Shown here in pieces: positions 51,801 to 57,865 of a DNA stretch of 64,000 bases. The stretch spans positions 1-64,000 of the forward strand of contig NZ_JASITD010000018.1 in the NCBI RefSeq assembly GCF_030063445.1, written 5' to 3'. Under the pieces are notes generated by a model. It was not told the origin of the DNA, did not search any database, and was given only the letters and a program-made list of their open reading frames with translations. The first letter of the stretch is position 1. Each line of letters opens with the position of its first letter. A program made the translations under genes and the position numbers. This stretch comes from Hymenobacter sp. H14-R3. Its GTDB lineage: Bacteria > Bacteroidota > Bacteroidia > Cytophagales > Hymenobacteraceae.

Positions 51801-52012
51801 CCGTTCACGGCCTGCTCCAGCGGGATGAGCACCGATTCGGTGAGCACCTTGGCGCTGGCGCCGGGGTAGGCGCAGCTCACCATCACCATGGGCGGCGATA
51901 TCTCGGGGAACTGCGAGGTAGGTAAGGTCTTGATAGCCAGCATCCCCATAAAGAGGATAACCACCGAGATAACGATGGCGAACACTGGCCGACGAATGAA
52001 TTTACTAAACAT
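48815..52012 (-). CDS. HAE1-family RND multidrug efflux pump, inner-membrane subunit
   Basis: A 1065-residue AcrB/MexB-type proton-driven exporter with 12 transmembrane segments and two large periplasmic loops. Motifs include KFIRRPVFAIVISVVILFMG (TM1), TSQFPEISPPMVMVSCAYPG, and the TM4 proton-relay aspartates in VLSIGIVVDDAIVVVEAVHA. The repeat half carries FVYFVLAAQYESFLLPFAVV and LLGKNAVLIVEFAVQEHEKG. It differs from the metal (CusA/CzcA) branch, a member of which is represented at the window's right edge. The substrate range is not predictable. It is flanked by the adaptor gene upstream and the TolC-type gene downstream. Confidence 0.96.
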   Translation of the reverse strand: MFSKFIRRPVFAIVISVVILFMGMLAIKTLPTSQFPEISPPMVMVSCAYPGASAKVLTESVLIPLEQAVNGVPGMKYMTSDAVSAGEANIQIVFNLGTDPDQAVVNVNTRIAQVVNRLPVLVQREGIIVNRVVPNMLMYVNLYSKDKHTDMKYLFNFAGVNLLPELQRIGGIGRATILGSRQYAMRIWLKPDRMRAYSISVDDVMKSLDEQSVIGSPGRIGRSDGQRAEALEYVLTYQGRFNDVEQYKNVILKANPNGEILRLKDVANVELGSEFYDIYSNLNGDPSAAIVLKQTYGSNAKDVIKEVKAKLEVMKKTSFPPGMDYKISYDVSNFLDASIENVIDTLRDAFILVALVVFIFLGDWRSTLIPALAVPVSLVGSFMAMQLFGLTINMITLFALVLSIGIVVDDAIVVVEAVHAKMEEEHLSPYNAVRKVLGEISGAIIAITILMTAVFIPVAFMSGPVGIFYRQFSITMATAIVISGLVALTLTPVLCAMILKNNHGHAKKKTPIQRFFDAFNRGFEKLTGHYTNILERIIDRRLVTFAMLLAFGLGIFGISQKLPSGFIPSEDQGLIYAIIQTPPGSTLERTNAIAQRLSALAKDVPGIENISTLAGYEVLTEGRGSNAGTCLIDLKPWDERKNQSVAKIIAALEVKAREIPGATVEFFEPPAVPGYGAAGGFQLQLLDKTGTGDYKALEKVNEEFMAALRKRKELAGLFTFFSADYPQYELKIDNDLAMQKGITIGNAMNTLSIMVGSTYELGFIKYQRFFKVYVQASPEYRRLPEDILNMWAKNDKGEMVPFSAFMKIVKSQGPNEINRYNMYTTASIRGGAAEGFSSGEALKAVQEVAAKTLPRGYDIDWGGLSKDEVGRGNEAVVIFLVVLAFVYFVLAAQYESFLLPFAVVLSLPAGIFGSFLLLKMLGLANDIYAQVGLVMLVGLLGKNAVLIVEFAVQEHEKGMSVRDAAIAGAKARFRPILMTSFAFIAGLIPLVLATGAGAIGNRTIGTAALGGMLFGTVFGVIIIPGLYYVFGSLAEGHKLIQDENEYPISEGVEPRVELKEMEPYA

Positions 52013-52017
52013 ACGTT

Positions 52018-52122
52018 TTTAGCTGTTAGCTATTGTTCTGAGAAAAAACCGTTAGCCAGCACCTGTCTGCTCCCAGCCTGTCAAAAGGCTAACGGCTAGC
52101 AGCTAGTGGCTAATAGCTAAAA
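52018..52122. repeat. Nested inverted repeat within the efflux operon
   Basis: Between the adaptor stop and pump start, ttagctatt (52026-52034) pairs with aatagctaa (52112-52120), and ccgttagcc (52049-52057) pairs with ggctaacgg (52087-52095), forming a nested stem in a gctagc-rich, 114-base spacer. It may be an attenuator or an RNA stem that sets the adaptor-to-pump ratio, or an inserted repeat. This is not proven. Confidence 0.55.
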
Positions 52123-52126
52123 GAAT

Positions 52127-53209
52127 CTATTCAGAATACACTTTCAGGCCCCGGAACACCTTTTTGGGCGCTTCGTAGGTGAAGCTGATTTTATCGCCGT
52201 CCTTCACCTTGCGCAGGCCTTCGAGCAGGATTTTGTCGCTGCTGGTTATACCGTCCTTCACCACGTAGAGGTCGGGCATCTCCGACGCAATATTGATTTC
52301 GCGCTGGTGCACGATGTTCTTAGCGTCAACCACATACACGTAGCGCTTCTCCAAAATTTCGAACGTGGCCTTCTGCGGAATGAGCAGCGCGTGCTTGAGC
52401 GGCACGGTCATGAGCACGCTGCCGGTTTCGCCGTTGCGCAGCAGCCCGTCGGGGTTTGGGAAGGTGGCCCGGAAGGCGATGTTGCCAGTTTCGTTGTTGA
52501 AATCGGCCTCAATGGTTTTTATCACGCCGGGGTATTTAAACTCCTCGTTGTTAGCCATTCGCAGCCGCACATTCACGATGTTATCGGCCTTGGCCTGCTC
52601 CTTGTAGGCCAGGTACTCGGCCTCGGGCACGTTGAAGTACACCCACATTTTGCTGTTATCAGAGAGCGTGGTGAGCAGGTCGCCCTCGTTCACCACGCTG
52701 CCCAGCCGGCCCTGGAAGTGGTCCATGATGCCGCTAAACGGCGCGTTGATGGACGTGAACTGCAAGTGCGTGCGGGCCAGCGACACATCGGCCCGGGCCT
52801 TGTTGAGCTTGGCCCGTGACAGAGCTAACTCGTTCTTCGACACGATGTTACTATCGGCCAGGCTCTTGGTGTTCTTGTATTCGATGTCCACGTAGTTGGC
52901 CTCGGCCTGCGACTTCTGCAAGTCGGCCTGGTACACCAGCGGGGTAATCTGAAACATGGGCTGGCCCTTGGTAACAGCCTGGCCCTCATCGACAAATATC
53001 TTTTGCAAATAGCCTTTTTCCAGGGCCCGCAGCTCGATGTGCTGGTAGGCGTGAATCTGGGCCACGTACTCTTTGGTGATGGTGGTGTCGGTAGCCAGCG
53101 GGCTGGTAGTCAGCAACTTGATTTGCTCTTCCTTTTCCTCTTTTTTCTCCGCGCAGCTGGCGAAGCAGGTTACGGCACCCAAGCTCAGGAACAGAAATAT
53201 CCTTCTCAT
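52127..53209 (-). CDS. Efflux RND periplasmic adaptor (membrane fusion lipoprotein)
   Basis: A protein of about 360 residues from ATG 53209, with signal MRRIFLFLSLGAVTCFASC ending in a lipobox Cys. A lipoyl/barrel-sandwich half (ALEKGYLQKIFVDEGQAVTK) is followed by a coiled hairpin (DLQKSQAEANYVDIEYKNTK), the second sandwich half (RTHLQFTSINAPFSGIMDH) and a beta-barrel (NVPEAEYLAYKEQAKADNIV). This is the AcrA/MexA type. It is the first gene of the three-gene pump operon; a near-consensus -7 (TATTTTTT) lies at 53249-53256 on the minus strand. The longer ATG at 53227 is less likely because it would precede the signal by six extra residues. Confidence 0.92.
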   Translation of the reverse strand: MRRIFLFLSLGAVTCFASCAEKKEEKEEQIKLLTTSPLATDTTITKEYVAQIHAYQHIELRALEKGYLQKIFVDEGQAVTKGQPMFQITPLVYQADLQKSQAEANYVDIEYKNTKSLADSNIVSKNELALSRAKLNKARADVSLARTHLQFTSINAPFSGIMDHFQGRLGSVVNEGDLLTTLSDNSKMWVYFNVPEAEYLAYKEQAKADNIVNVRLRMANNEEFKYPGVIKTIEADFNNETGNIAFRATFPNPDGLLRNGETGSVLMTVPLKHALLIPQKATFEILEKRYVYVVDAKNIVHQREINIASEMPDLYVVKDGITSSDKILLEGLRKVKDGDKISFTYEAPKKVFRGLKVYSE

Positions 53210-53806
53210 AAAAGCAGTAAAAACCATGGTAAGCGAATTGGTACTTCCGAAAAAATAGCCGGTTGAAAAACGGATTAAATACTGATTACCAGCCTTCCCG
53301 GTGCATGGGAGGCCGGCAGCAAGAAACTTACCCGTTTTAGAAAAATTAATTGGTGGCCAGGCAAATTGACCGCCGTGGCTGCCAAAATCTAATTTCCATC
53401 GCTCGGATGGAGTAGCCTAAATAGATGTTTTTACATGCTTCGCAATCAGCTTTTCTGGCGGCTTAAGACACTGAAAACCAGCAATAACGCCGGAATTAAT
53501 CAAAATCTGGGAGAGCTAAACCGTGGGAATGGGCCGCTGCTGAATAGGGAGCGTTGGCCTGCTGGATGATACAAAACAAGCTGGCCTACATTAAAATAAC
53601 ATGAATTATGAAGAAGCCGCCGCTGAATTATGAAGAAATCTCCGCTGAGTAGCCGCCGACTTTTTTGAGTACGCGACCAATAAGTCAACTGCTTGTTAAT
53701 CTTATAGTTAATACTAATTAGTAGTGAGCCAGTTTCGAGTAATAGCCGAATTAATTGTACACAATCAAACCTTACGCAACTGAATGCCGTTTACTAGTCG
53801 AACGCC
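53210..53806. other. Intergenic region between the efflux operon and ohrR
   Basis: About 600 bases between two divergently transcribed units, without a believable coding frame (one 62-residue minus-strand frame has no conserved character). It is AT-richer than its surroundings. It holds the probable RND promoter (53249-53256, minus) and two palindromes upstream of ohrR (53712-53765). Nothing else was recognised. Confidence 0.6.
53712..53765 (+). promoter_or_regulatory. Candidate OhrR operators: two palindromes upstream of ohrR
   Basis: tactaattagta (53712-53723) is a perfect 12-base palindrome, and attgtacacaat (53754-53765) has 5-base arms around a 2-base centre. Both are AT-rich and lie 40-95 bases before the ohrR ATG, in the kind of position and composition known for MarR/OhrR operators. 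They would allow OhrR to repress itself and ohr. No exact TAnnTTTG is seen between them. Confidence 0.45.
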
Positions 53807-54259
53807 ATGGATATCACCCCCACCCCCACCGCCCCGAACGACTTGCTCAAGCTGGAAAACCAGCTTTGCTTTCCGTTCTATGCCGTGTCGCGGCAGCTCA
53901 CCAAGGCCTACCAGCCCTACTTGCTGGCGCTGGGCCTCACCTACCCGCAGTACCTCGTATTTCTGTTATTATGGGAGCATGAGCAGCTGACGGTGAAAGA
54001 CTTGGGCGAGAAACTGCTACTGGACTCGGGTACGCTTACGCCCCTGCTCAAGCGCATGGAGCAAAAGCAGTGGCTGAGCCGCCGCCGCGACCCGCGCGAC
54101 GAGCGCTCGGTTATCATTGGCCTGCTGCCGGCGGGGCGGGCTCTTGAAGCCCAGGCCAGCCACATTCCGGCCGCCATGCTAGCCCGGGTGCACCTCACCC
54201 TGCCCGAGCTGGCCGCCCTGCGCACCCAACTTACCCACATGCTTACCCACCTGGCGTAG
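53807..54259 (+). CDS. ohrR: OhrR, organic-peroxide-sensing MarR-family repressor
   Basis: A 150-residue MarR-type winged-helix dimer. LENQLCFPFYAVSRQLTKAY holds the conserved sensing cysteine (Cys21) followed by the aromatic residues typical of OhrR. The pattern continues LGLTYPQYLVFLLLW, and the helix-turn-helix/wing is GTLTPLLKRMEQKQWLSRRR with DPRDERSV. In OhrR proteins, oxidation of this cysteine by organic hydroperoxide or HOCl releases the operator. No second C-terminal cysteine is seen, so it would be the one-Cys (B. subtilis-like) type. The ohr gene follows 21 bases later, so the two form an operon. Confidence 0.95.
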   Translation: MDITPTPTAPNDLLKLENQLCFPFYAVSRQLTKAYQPYLLALGLTYPQYLVFLLLWEHEQLTVKDLGEKLLLDSGTLTPLLKRMEQKQWLSRRRDPRDERSVIIGLLPAGRALEAQASHIPAAMLARVHLTLPELAALRTQLTHMLTHLA

Positions 54260-54280
54260 CCGGGTATTTTTACTAACTAC

Positions 54281-54715
54281 ATGAAAATCACCAAAGTATT
54301 TACCGCCCAGGCCAAGGCCATCGGTGGCCGCGACGGCCACGTTACCTCCGCCGACAACGTGCTCGACCTCACCCTGAGCACGCCCAAGGAGATGGGCGGC
54401 CCCGGCAAAGCCGGCGCCACCAACCCCGAGCAGCTCTTCGCCGCCGGCTACGCCGCCTGCTTTGAGGGTGCGCTGGGCGTGGCGGCCCGTCAGGCCAAGG
54501 TGAAGCTGGAGAACGTATCGGTAGAGGCGTTCATCGGCTTCGGCCAGGCCGAGGACGGCGGCTACGGCATATCGGCCGACCTGCACGTGAACTTGCCCGG
54601 CTTTGAGCAGGCCCAGGCCGAGGCTTTGGTAGAAGCCGCCCACGGCATCTGCCCCTACTCGCGCGCTACCAGAGGCAACATTGAGGTGAACCTCACTACC
54701 ACGACCAACGCCTAG
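54281..54715 (+). CDS. ohr: Organic hydroperoxide resistance protein
   Basis: A 144-residue OsmC-superfamily thiol peroxidase that reduces fatty-acid and other organic hydroperoxides. The catalytic cysteines are Cys60 in NPEQLFAAGYAACFEGAL and Cys124 in HGICPYSRATRGNIEVNL; the supporting Arg (GGRDG) and Glu (NPEQL) are present. The length and motifs place it in Ohr, not OsmC. Its stop is followed immediately by a perfect 11-base-pair terminator at 54718-54743, so the ohrR-ohr operon ends here. Confidence 0.97.
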   Translation: MKITKVFTAQAKAIGGRDGHVTSADNVLDLTLSTPKEMGGPGKAGATNPEQLFAAGYAACFEGALGVAARQAKVKLENVSVEAFIGFGQAEDGGYGISADLHVNLPGFEQAQAEALVEAAHGICPYSRATRGNIEVNLTTTTNA

Positions 54716-54717
54716 GC

Positions 54718-54743
54718 AGTGCCCGGACTTAGGTCCGGGCACT
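54718..54743 (+). terminator. Rho-independent terminator after ohr
   Basis: agtgcccggac / gtccgggcact with a 4-base loop (ttag), followed by tcttcttt. It begins three bases after the ohr stop. Confidence 0.85.
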
Positions 54744-54763
54744 TCTTCTTTATTGCCCGCCTG

Positions 54764-54823
54764 TAAAACGGAGGCGCATTCCGTTTCGGCGTGCGAGCGG
54801 CGACGAAGTACCACTCCGTTTTG
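54764..54823. repeat. Palindromic repeat, acggag family, copy one
   Basis: aaaacggaggcgcattccgt begins the element and ccactccgtttt ends it, with cggcg-type sequence between. A cleaner member is at 56248-56314. It lies in front of the NADP-dependent oxidoreductase gene and ends 15 bases before its ATG. Confidence 0.6.
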
Positions 54824-54838
54824 CATTTTCTTATTCCT

Positions 54839-55837
54839 ATGAAAACCAACACCATTCTGCTGGCCAGCCGGCCCCAAGGCGTGCCCACGGCGGCGCAGTT
54901 CCGCTTCGAAACCCGCGAGGTGCCCGAGCCCGCCGCTAGCCAAGTGCTACTCAAAACGCTGTACGTGTCGGTTGACCCCTACATGCGTGGTCGCATGAGC
55001 GCGGCCAAGTCGTACGTGGCCCCGTTTGAGGTGGGCGAGCCCCTTGCGGGCGGCGTGGTGGCCGAGGTGGTAACCAGCCACAGCGACGCGCTGCCGGTGG
55101 GTAGTGTGGTGGTAGGCAACCTGCCCTGGCAGGAATTCAGCGTGGCCGATGCCAACACCCTCAACCGCGTGCCCACCGACAAGGCCCCAGCCAGCTTCTT
55201 CCTGGGCTTGCTAGGGATGCCCGGCCTCACGGCTTACTTCGGGCTGCTCGACATTTGCCAGCCCCAGGCCGGCGAAACCGTAGTAGTATCGGGTGCGGCT
55301 GGCGCGGTGGGCCTCCTTGTGGGCCAGCTGGCCAAAATCAAAGGCTGCCGCGTAGTAGGCACCGCCGGCTCCGATGAGAAGGTGGCGCACCTCAAGGCGC
55401 TGGGCTTCGACGAGGCCATCAACTACAAAACCACGCCCGACATTGCCCAGGCGCTGGCCGCCGCCGCGCCCAACGGCGTAGACTGCTACTTCGACAACGT
55501 GGGCGGGGCCATCACCGATGCCGTGTATGACCTGCTCAACAAGCACGCCCGCATCGCGCTTTGCGGGCAGATTTCGACCTACAACGCCACCGAAACCCCC
55601 ACCGGCCCGCGCCCCGAGGGCAAGCTGCTCAAAACCAGCACCAAGCTGCAGGGCTTCATCGTGAGCGACTACCTCAGCCGCTGGCCCGAGGGCGTGCAGC
55701 AGCTCACCGAGTGGTACGCCGCCGGCCAGCTCAAGGGCGAGGAAACCATTACCGATGGCTTCGAGAATATCCCGGCCGCGTTCCTGGGCTTATTCTCGGG
55801 CGAGAATACGGGCAAAGCTGTGGTGAAGGTGGCCTAA
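54839..55837 (+). CDS. NADP-dependent alkenal/quinone oxidoreductase (MDR, PTGR/CurA type)
   Basis: A 332-residue zinc-free medium-chain dehydrogenase from ATG 54839. Markers: PEPAASQVLLKTLYVSVDPY, the MRGRMS segment, MPGLTAYFGLLDICQPQAGE, the nucleotide-binding VVVSGAAGAVGLLVGQLAKI, CRVVGTAGSDEKVAHLKALG and VDCYFDNVGG. These are diagnostic of the leukotriene B4 12-hydroxydehydrogenase / YncB-like family, which reduces alpha,beta-unsaturated carbonyls with NADPH. Lying next to ohr and a DJ-1-type gene, it fits removal of aldehydes derived from lipid peroxides. The longer frame to 54791 is rejected: the signal-like extension overlaps the repeat. Confidence 0.92.
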   Translation: MKTNTILLASRPQGVPTAAQFRFETREVPEPAASQVLLKTLYVSVDPYMRGRMSAAKSYVAPFEVGEPLAGGVVAEVVTSHSDALPVGSVVVGNLPWQEFSVADANTLNRVPTDKAPASFFLGLLGMPGLTAYFGLLDICQPQAGETVVVSGAAGAVGLLVGQLAKIKGCRVVGTAGSDEKVAHLKALGFDEAINYKTTPDIAQALAAAAPNGVDCYFDNVGGAITDAVYDLLNKHARIALCGQISTYNATETPTGPRPEGKLLKTSTKLQGFIVSDYLSRWPEGVQQLTEWYAAGQLKGEETITDGFENIPAAFLGLFSGENTGKAVVKVA

Positions 55838-55920
55838 GGCCCGGCCGGGCCAGCCAGCGCCAGCAAACCGGACTCTGGCACCCACATTTATCTTTTTACT
55901 ACCCCTATCCCTTCTACTGT

Positions 55921-56232
55921 ATGGATTCTGCAACCAACAACATCATTGCCGTTGCCGCCGAGTGGCGCGCCCTGCCCGGCCAAGAGGAAGCCGTGCGCCA
56001 GCTTATGATAGAGGCCGCCGCCGCCGTGCGCCAGCACGAGCCCGGCAACCTGCTCTACGTAGGCCACCAAGACCCCGCCGACCCCGCGCATTTTCTCTTC
56101 TACGAGCAGTATGCCGACCAGGCCGCCCTGGAGGCCCACCGCGACTCGGCGCATTACCAGGAGCTGGTAGTGGGCAAACTAGTGCCCCTGCTGGCCGAGC
56201 GCACGGTTACGTTTTATACGCTGCTGGGCTAA
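55921..56232 (+). CDS. Antibiotic biosynthesis monooxygenase (ABM) domain protein
   Basis: A 103-residue dimeric ferredoxin-like alpha/beta-barrel of the ABM family, begun at ATG 55921. Features: IAVAAEWRALPGQEEAVRQL, VRQHEPGNLLYVGHQDPADP, FLFYEQYADQAALEAHRDSA and HYQELV. Family members include quinol monooxygenases and small oxygenases such as YgiN; others are simply ligand-binding. There is no clear active-site motif to decide. It is 83 bases downstream of the oxidoreductase on the same strand and may share its message. Confidence 0.85.
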   Translation: MDSATNNIIAVAAEWRALPGQEEAVRQLMIEAAAAVRQHEPGNLLYVGHQDPADPAHFLFYEQYADQAALEAHRDSAHYQELVVGKLVPLLAERTVTFYTLLG

Positions 56233-56247
56233 CGCGACGAACTGTAC

Positions 56248-56314
56248 AACGGAGTGGCACTCCGTTTCCGGGCGCGCCGGATTTTAACGCGCCGAAACGG
56301 AGTGCCACTCCGTT
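56248..56314. repeat. Palindromic repeat, acggagtg family, copy two
   Basis: acggagtggcactccgt (56249-56265) and acggagtgccactccgt (56297-56313) are each near-perfect palindromes and mirror one another, with ggcgcg / cgcgcc forming the inner stem. The same family is at 54764-54823. It lies 33 bases before the DJ-1/PfpI gene. Confidence 0.85.
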
Positions 56315-56347
56315 TTACTACCACCCTCACCTTATTAGCAGAAGATT

Positions 56348-57028
56348 ATGAAAATTGCCATGATTTTGACCTCGCACGACGAGTTGGGCACCACGGGCAA
56401 GAAGACCGGCTTCTGGCTGGAAGAATTTGCCGGCCCCTACTACGTGTTTCAGGATGCCGGCGTGGAGCTGACCCTGGCCTCGCCCAAGGGTGGCCAGCCG
56501 CCCCTCGACCCCGCCAGCGACGTGCCCAGCGCCCAAACCGCCGCTACCGAGCGCTTTAAGAAGGACCCCGCTGCCCAGCAGGCCCTGGCCCACACCGTAA
56601 CCCTCGACACAATTAAGGCCGCCGACTTCGACGCCGTCTTCTACCCCGGCGGCCACGGCCCCCTCTGGGATTTGGCCGAGGATAAGCAGTCCATCAGCCT
56701 CCTCGAAACGGCCTACGCCGCCGGCAAGCCGGTAGCCGTAGTGTGCCACGCCCCCGGCGTGCTGCGCCACGTGAAGGCCCCCAACGGCGACCCGCTGGTG
56801 AAAGGCAAGCCCGTAACCGGCTTCACCAACACCGAGGAAGAGGCCGTGCAACTCACCAACGTAGTGCCCTTCCTGGTGGAGGACATGCTGAAGGAGAACG
56901 GTGGCACCTACTCGAAAGGCGCCGACTGGCAGCCCTACGTGGTAACCGCCGGCAACCTCATCACGGGCCAAAACCCCGCCTCGTCGGAGCCCGCCGCCCA
57001 GGAAATGCTGAAGCAATTGAGCAAGTAG
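56348..57028 (+). CDS. DJ-1/PfpI family protein (Hsp31/glyoxalase III-like)
   Basis: A 226-residue class I glutamine amidotransferase-like protein. It contains MKIAMILTSHDELGTTGKKT, GFWLEEFAGPYYVFQDAGVE, FDAVFYPGGHGPLWDLAEDK, the nucleophile elbow VAVVCHAPGVL (Cys-His pair) and ITGQNPASSEPAAQ at the end. These are the marks of the Hsp31/YDR533C-like branch, reported as glutathione-independent glyoxalase and/or protein deglycase. It belongs by position to a group of detoxification genes that starts with ohrR. It is terminated at 57052-57104. Confidence 0.92.
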   Translation: MKIAMILTSHDELGTTGKKTGFWLEEFAGPYYVFQDAGVELTLASPKGGQPPLDPASDVPSAQTAATERFKKDPAAQQALAHTVTLDTIKAADFDAVFYPGGHGPLWDLAEDKQSISLLETAYAAGKPVAVVCHAPGVLRHVKAPNGDPLVKGKPVTGFTNTEEEAVQLTNVVPFLVEDMLKENGGTYSKGADWQPYVVTAGNLITGQNPASSEPAAQEMLKQLSK

Positions 57029-57051
57029 CTTGCGGCGTAGCTCGCAAAAAT

Positions 57052-57104
57052 GAACCGCCCCGGTAGCCCTTCTTTTGGGGGCCGCCGGGGCGGTTCGTTT
57101 TTAA
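57052..57104. terminator. Terminator hairpin between convergent genes
   Basis: The arms gaaccgccccgg (57052-57063) and ccggggcggttc (57085-57096) are perfectly paired around a 21-base loop, with a run of A upstream and gttttta downstream. It serves the DJ-1 gene, and the VIT1/CCC1 gene from the other side. Confidence 0.8.
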
Positions 57105-57138
57105 GCCATTTTACAGCATGAAGCCAGATTAGCCACGC

Positions 57139-57852
57139 CTACCCGCCGTGGCCCTGCACCAGCCGCGCCACGTAGAAAGCGGCGGCGGCGGCGGCGGCCC
57201 CGGTGGCGGCCATTTTAATGGCTCCCAGCACGGGGGCCTGGCCCGTCATCCGGCTTTTGAAGAAGCCAAATACCAGCAGGCACACCAGCGTAATGGCCCC
57301 CGACCACAGCAGCCCCTCGTGCGGCGTGGCCGTGAGGAAGTAGGCGCTGAGCGGAATGAGGCCGCCCACGGCGTAGGCTCCGGCAATGGTGAAGGCGCTT
57401 TTGAAGGCCTGCTTAGGGTCGGGCTCTTCGAGGCCCAGCTCGTACTTCATCATGAATTTGACCCACTGCTCGGGGTCGCGCACCAGCTCGGCGGTGGCCT
57501 GGGTGGCGGTAGCTTCGGAGAGGCCCATTTCCATGAGCAGCTCCTGCACCTCGCGGCGCTCGGTGTCGGGCACGGTGCGCACTTCCTCGTGCTCGCGGGC
57601 CAGTTCCGAGCTGTAGTGGTCTACCTCGGTGCGGCCGGCCAGGTAGCCGCCCAGGCCCATGGCAATGGAACCGGCCACCACTTCGGCCAGCCCCGCTGTA
57701 ATCACGAGGCTTGACGACTGCACCGCCCCGCTCAGGCCCGCCGCCAGGGCAAACGGCACCGTGAGGCCATCGGACAAGCCAATGACGATGTCTTGCAGCA
57801 TGGCCGAGCTGGTAAGGTGCTTCTCGCCGGGTGCTTCTACTATGGGAGTCAT
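57139..57852 (-). CDS. VIT1/CCC1 family iron/manganese transporter
   Basis: A 237-residue membrane protein. TM1 and the following metal-binding region read DIVIGLSDGLTVPFALAAGL, with ITAGLAEVVAGSIAMGLGGY in TM2. Next is a charged loop (DHYSSELAREHEEVRT, DTERREVQELLMEMGLSEAT) and three C-terminal hydrophobic segments ending FYVARLVQGHGG. This matches the VIT1/CCC1 fold, which moves Fe(II) or Mn(II) out of the cytosol. It begins only 13 bases after the DUF3570 stop on the same strand, so it is the last gene of the secreted redox module. A near-match -7 element (TATCTTTC) overlaps the end of the DUF3570 gene. Confidence 0.9.
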   Translation of the reverse strand: MTPIVEAPGEKHLTSSAMLQDIVIGLSDGLTVPFALAAGLSGAVQSSSLVITAGLAEVVAGSIAMGLGGYLAGRTEVDHYSSELAREHEEVRTVPDTERREVQELLMEMGLSEATATQATAELVRDPEQWVKFMMKYELGLEEPDPKQAFKSAFTIAGAYAVGGLIPLSAYFLTATPHEGLLWSGAITLVCLLVFGFFKSRMTGQAPVLGAIKMAATGAAAAAAAFYVARLVQGHGG

Positions 57853-57865
57853 AAAATTCAGCTAA

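Noticed and set aside
53500..53688. 62-residue minus-strand frame in the RND-ohrR gap
   Set aside because: Starts without a promoter, has a low-complexity tail (RFSSPRF) and no conserved feature; treated as non-coding.
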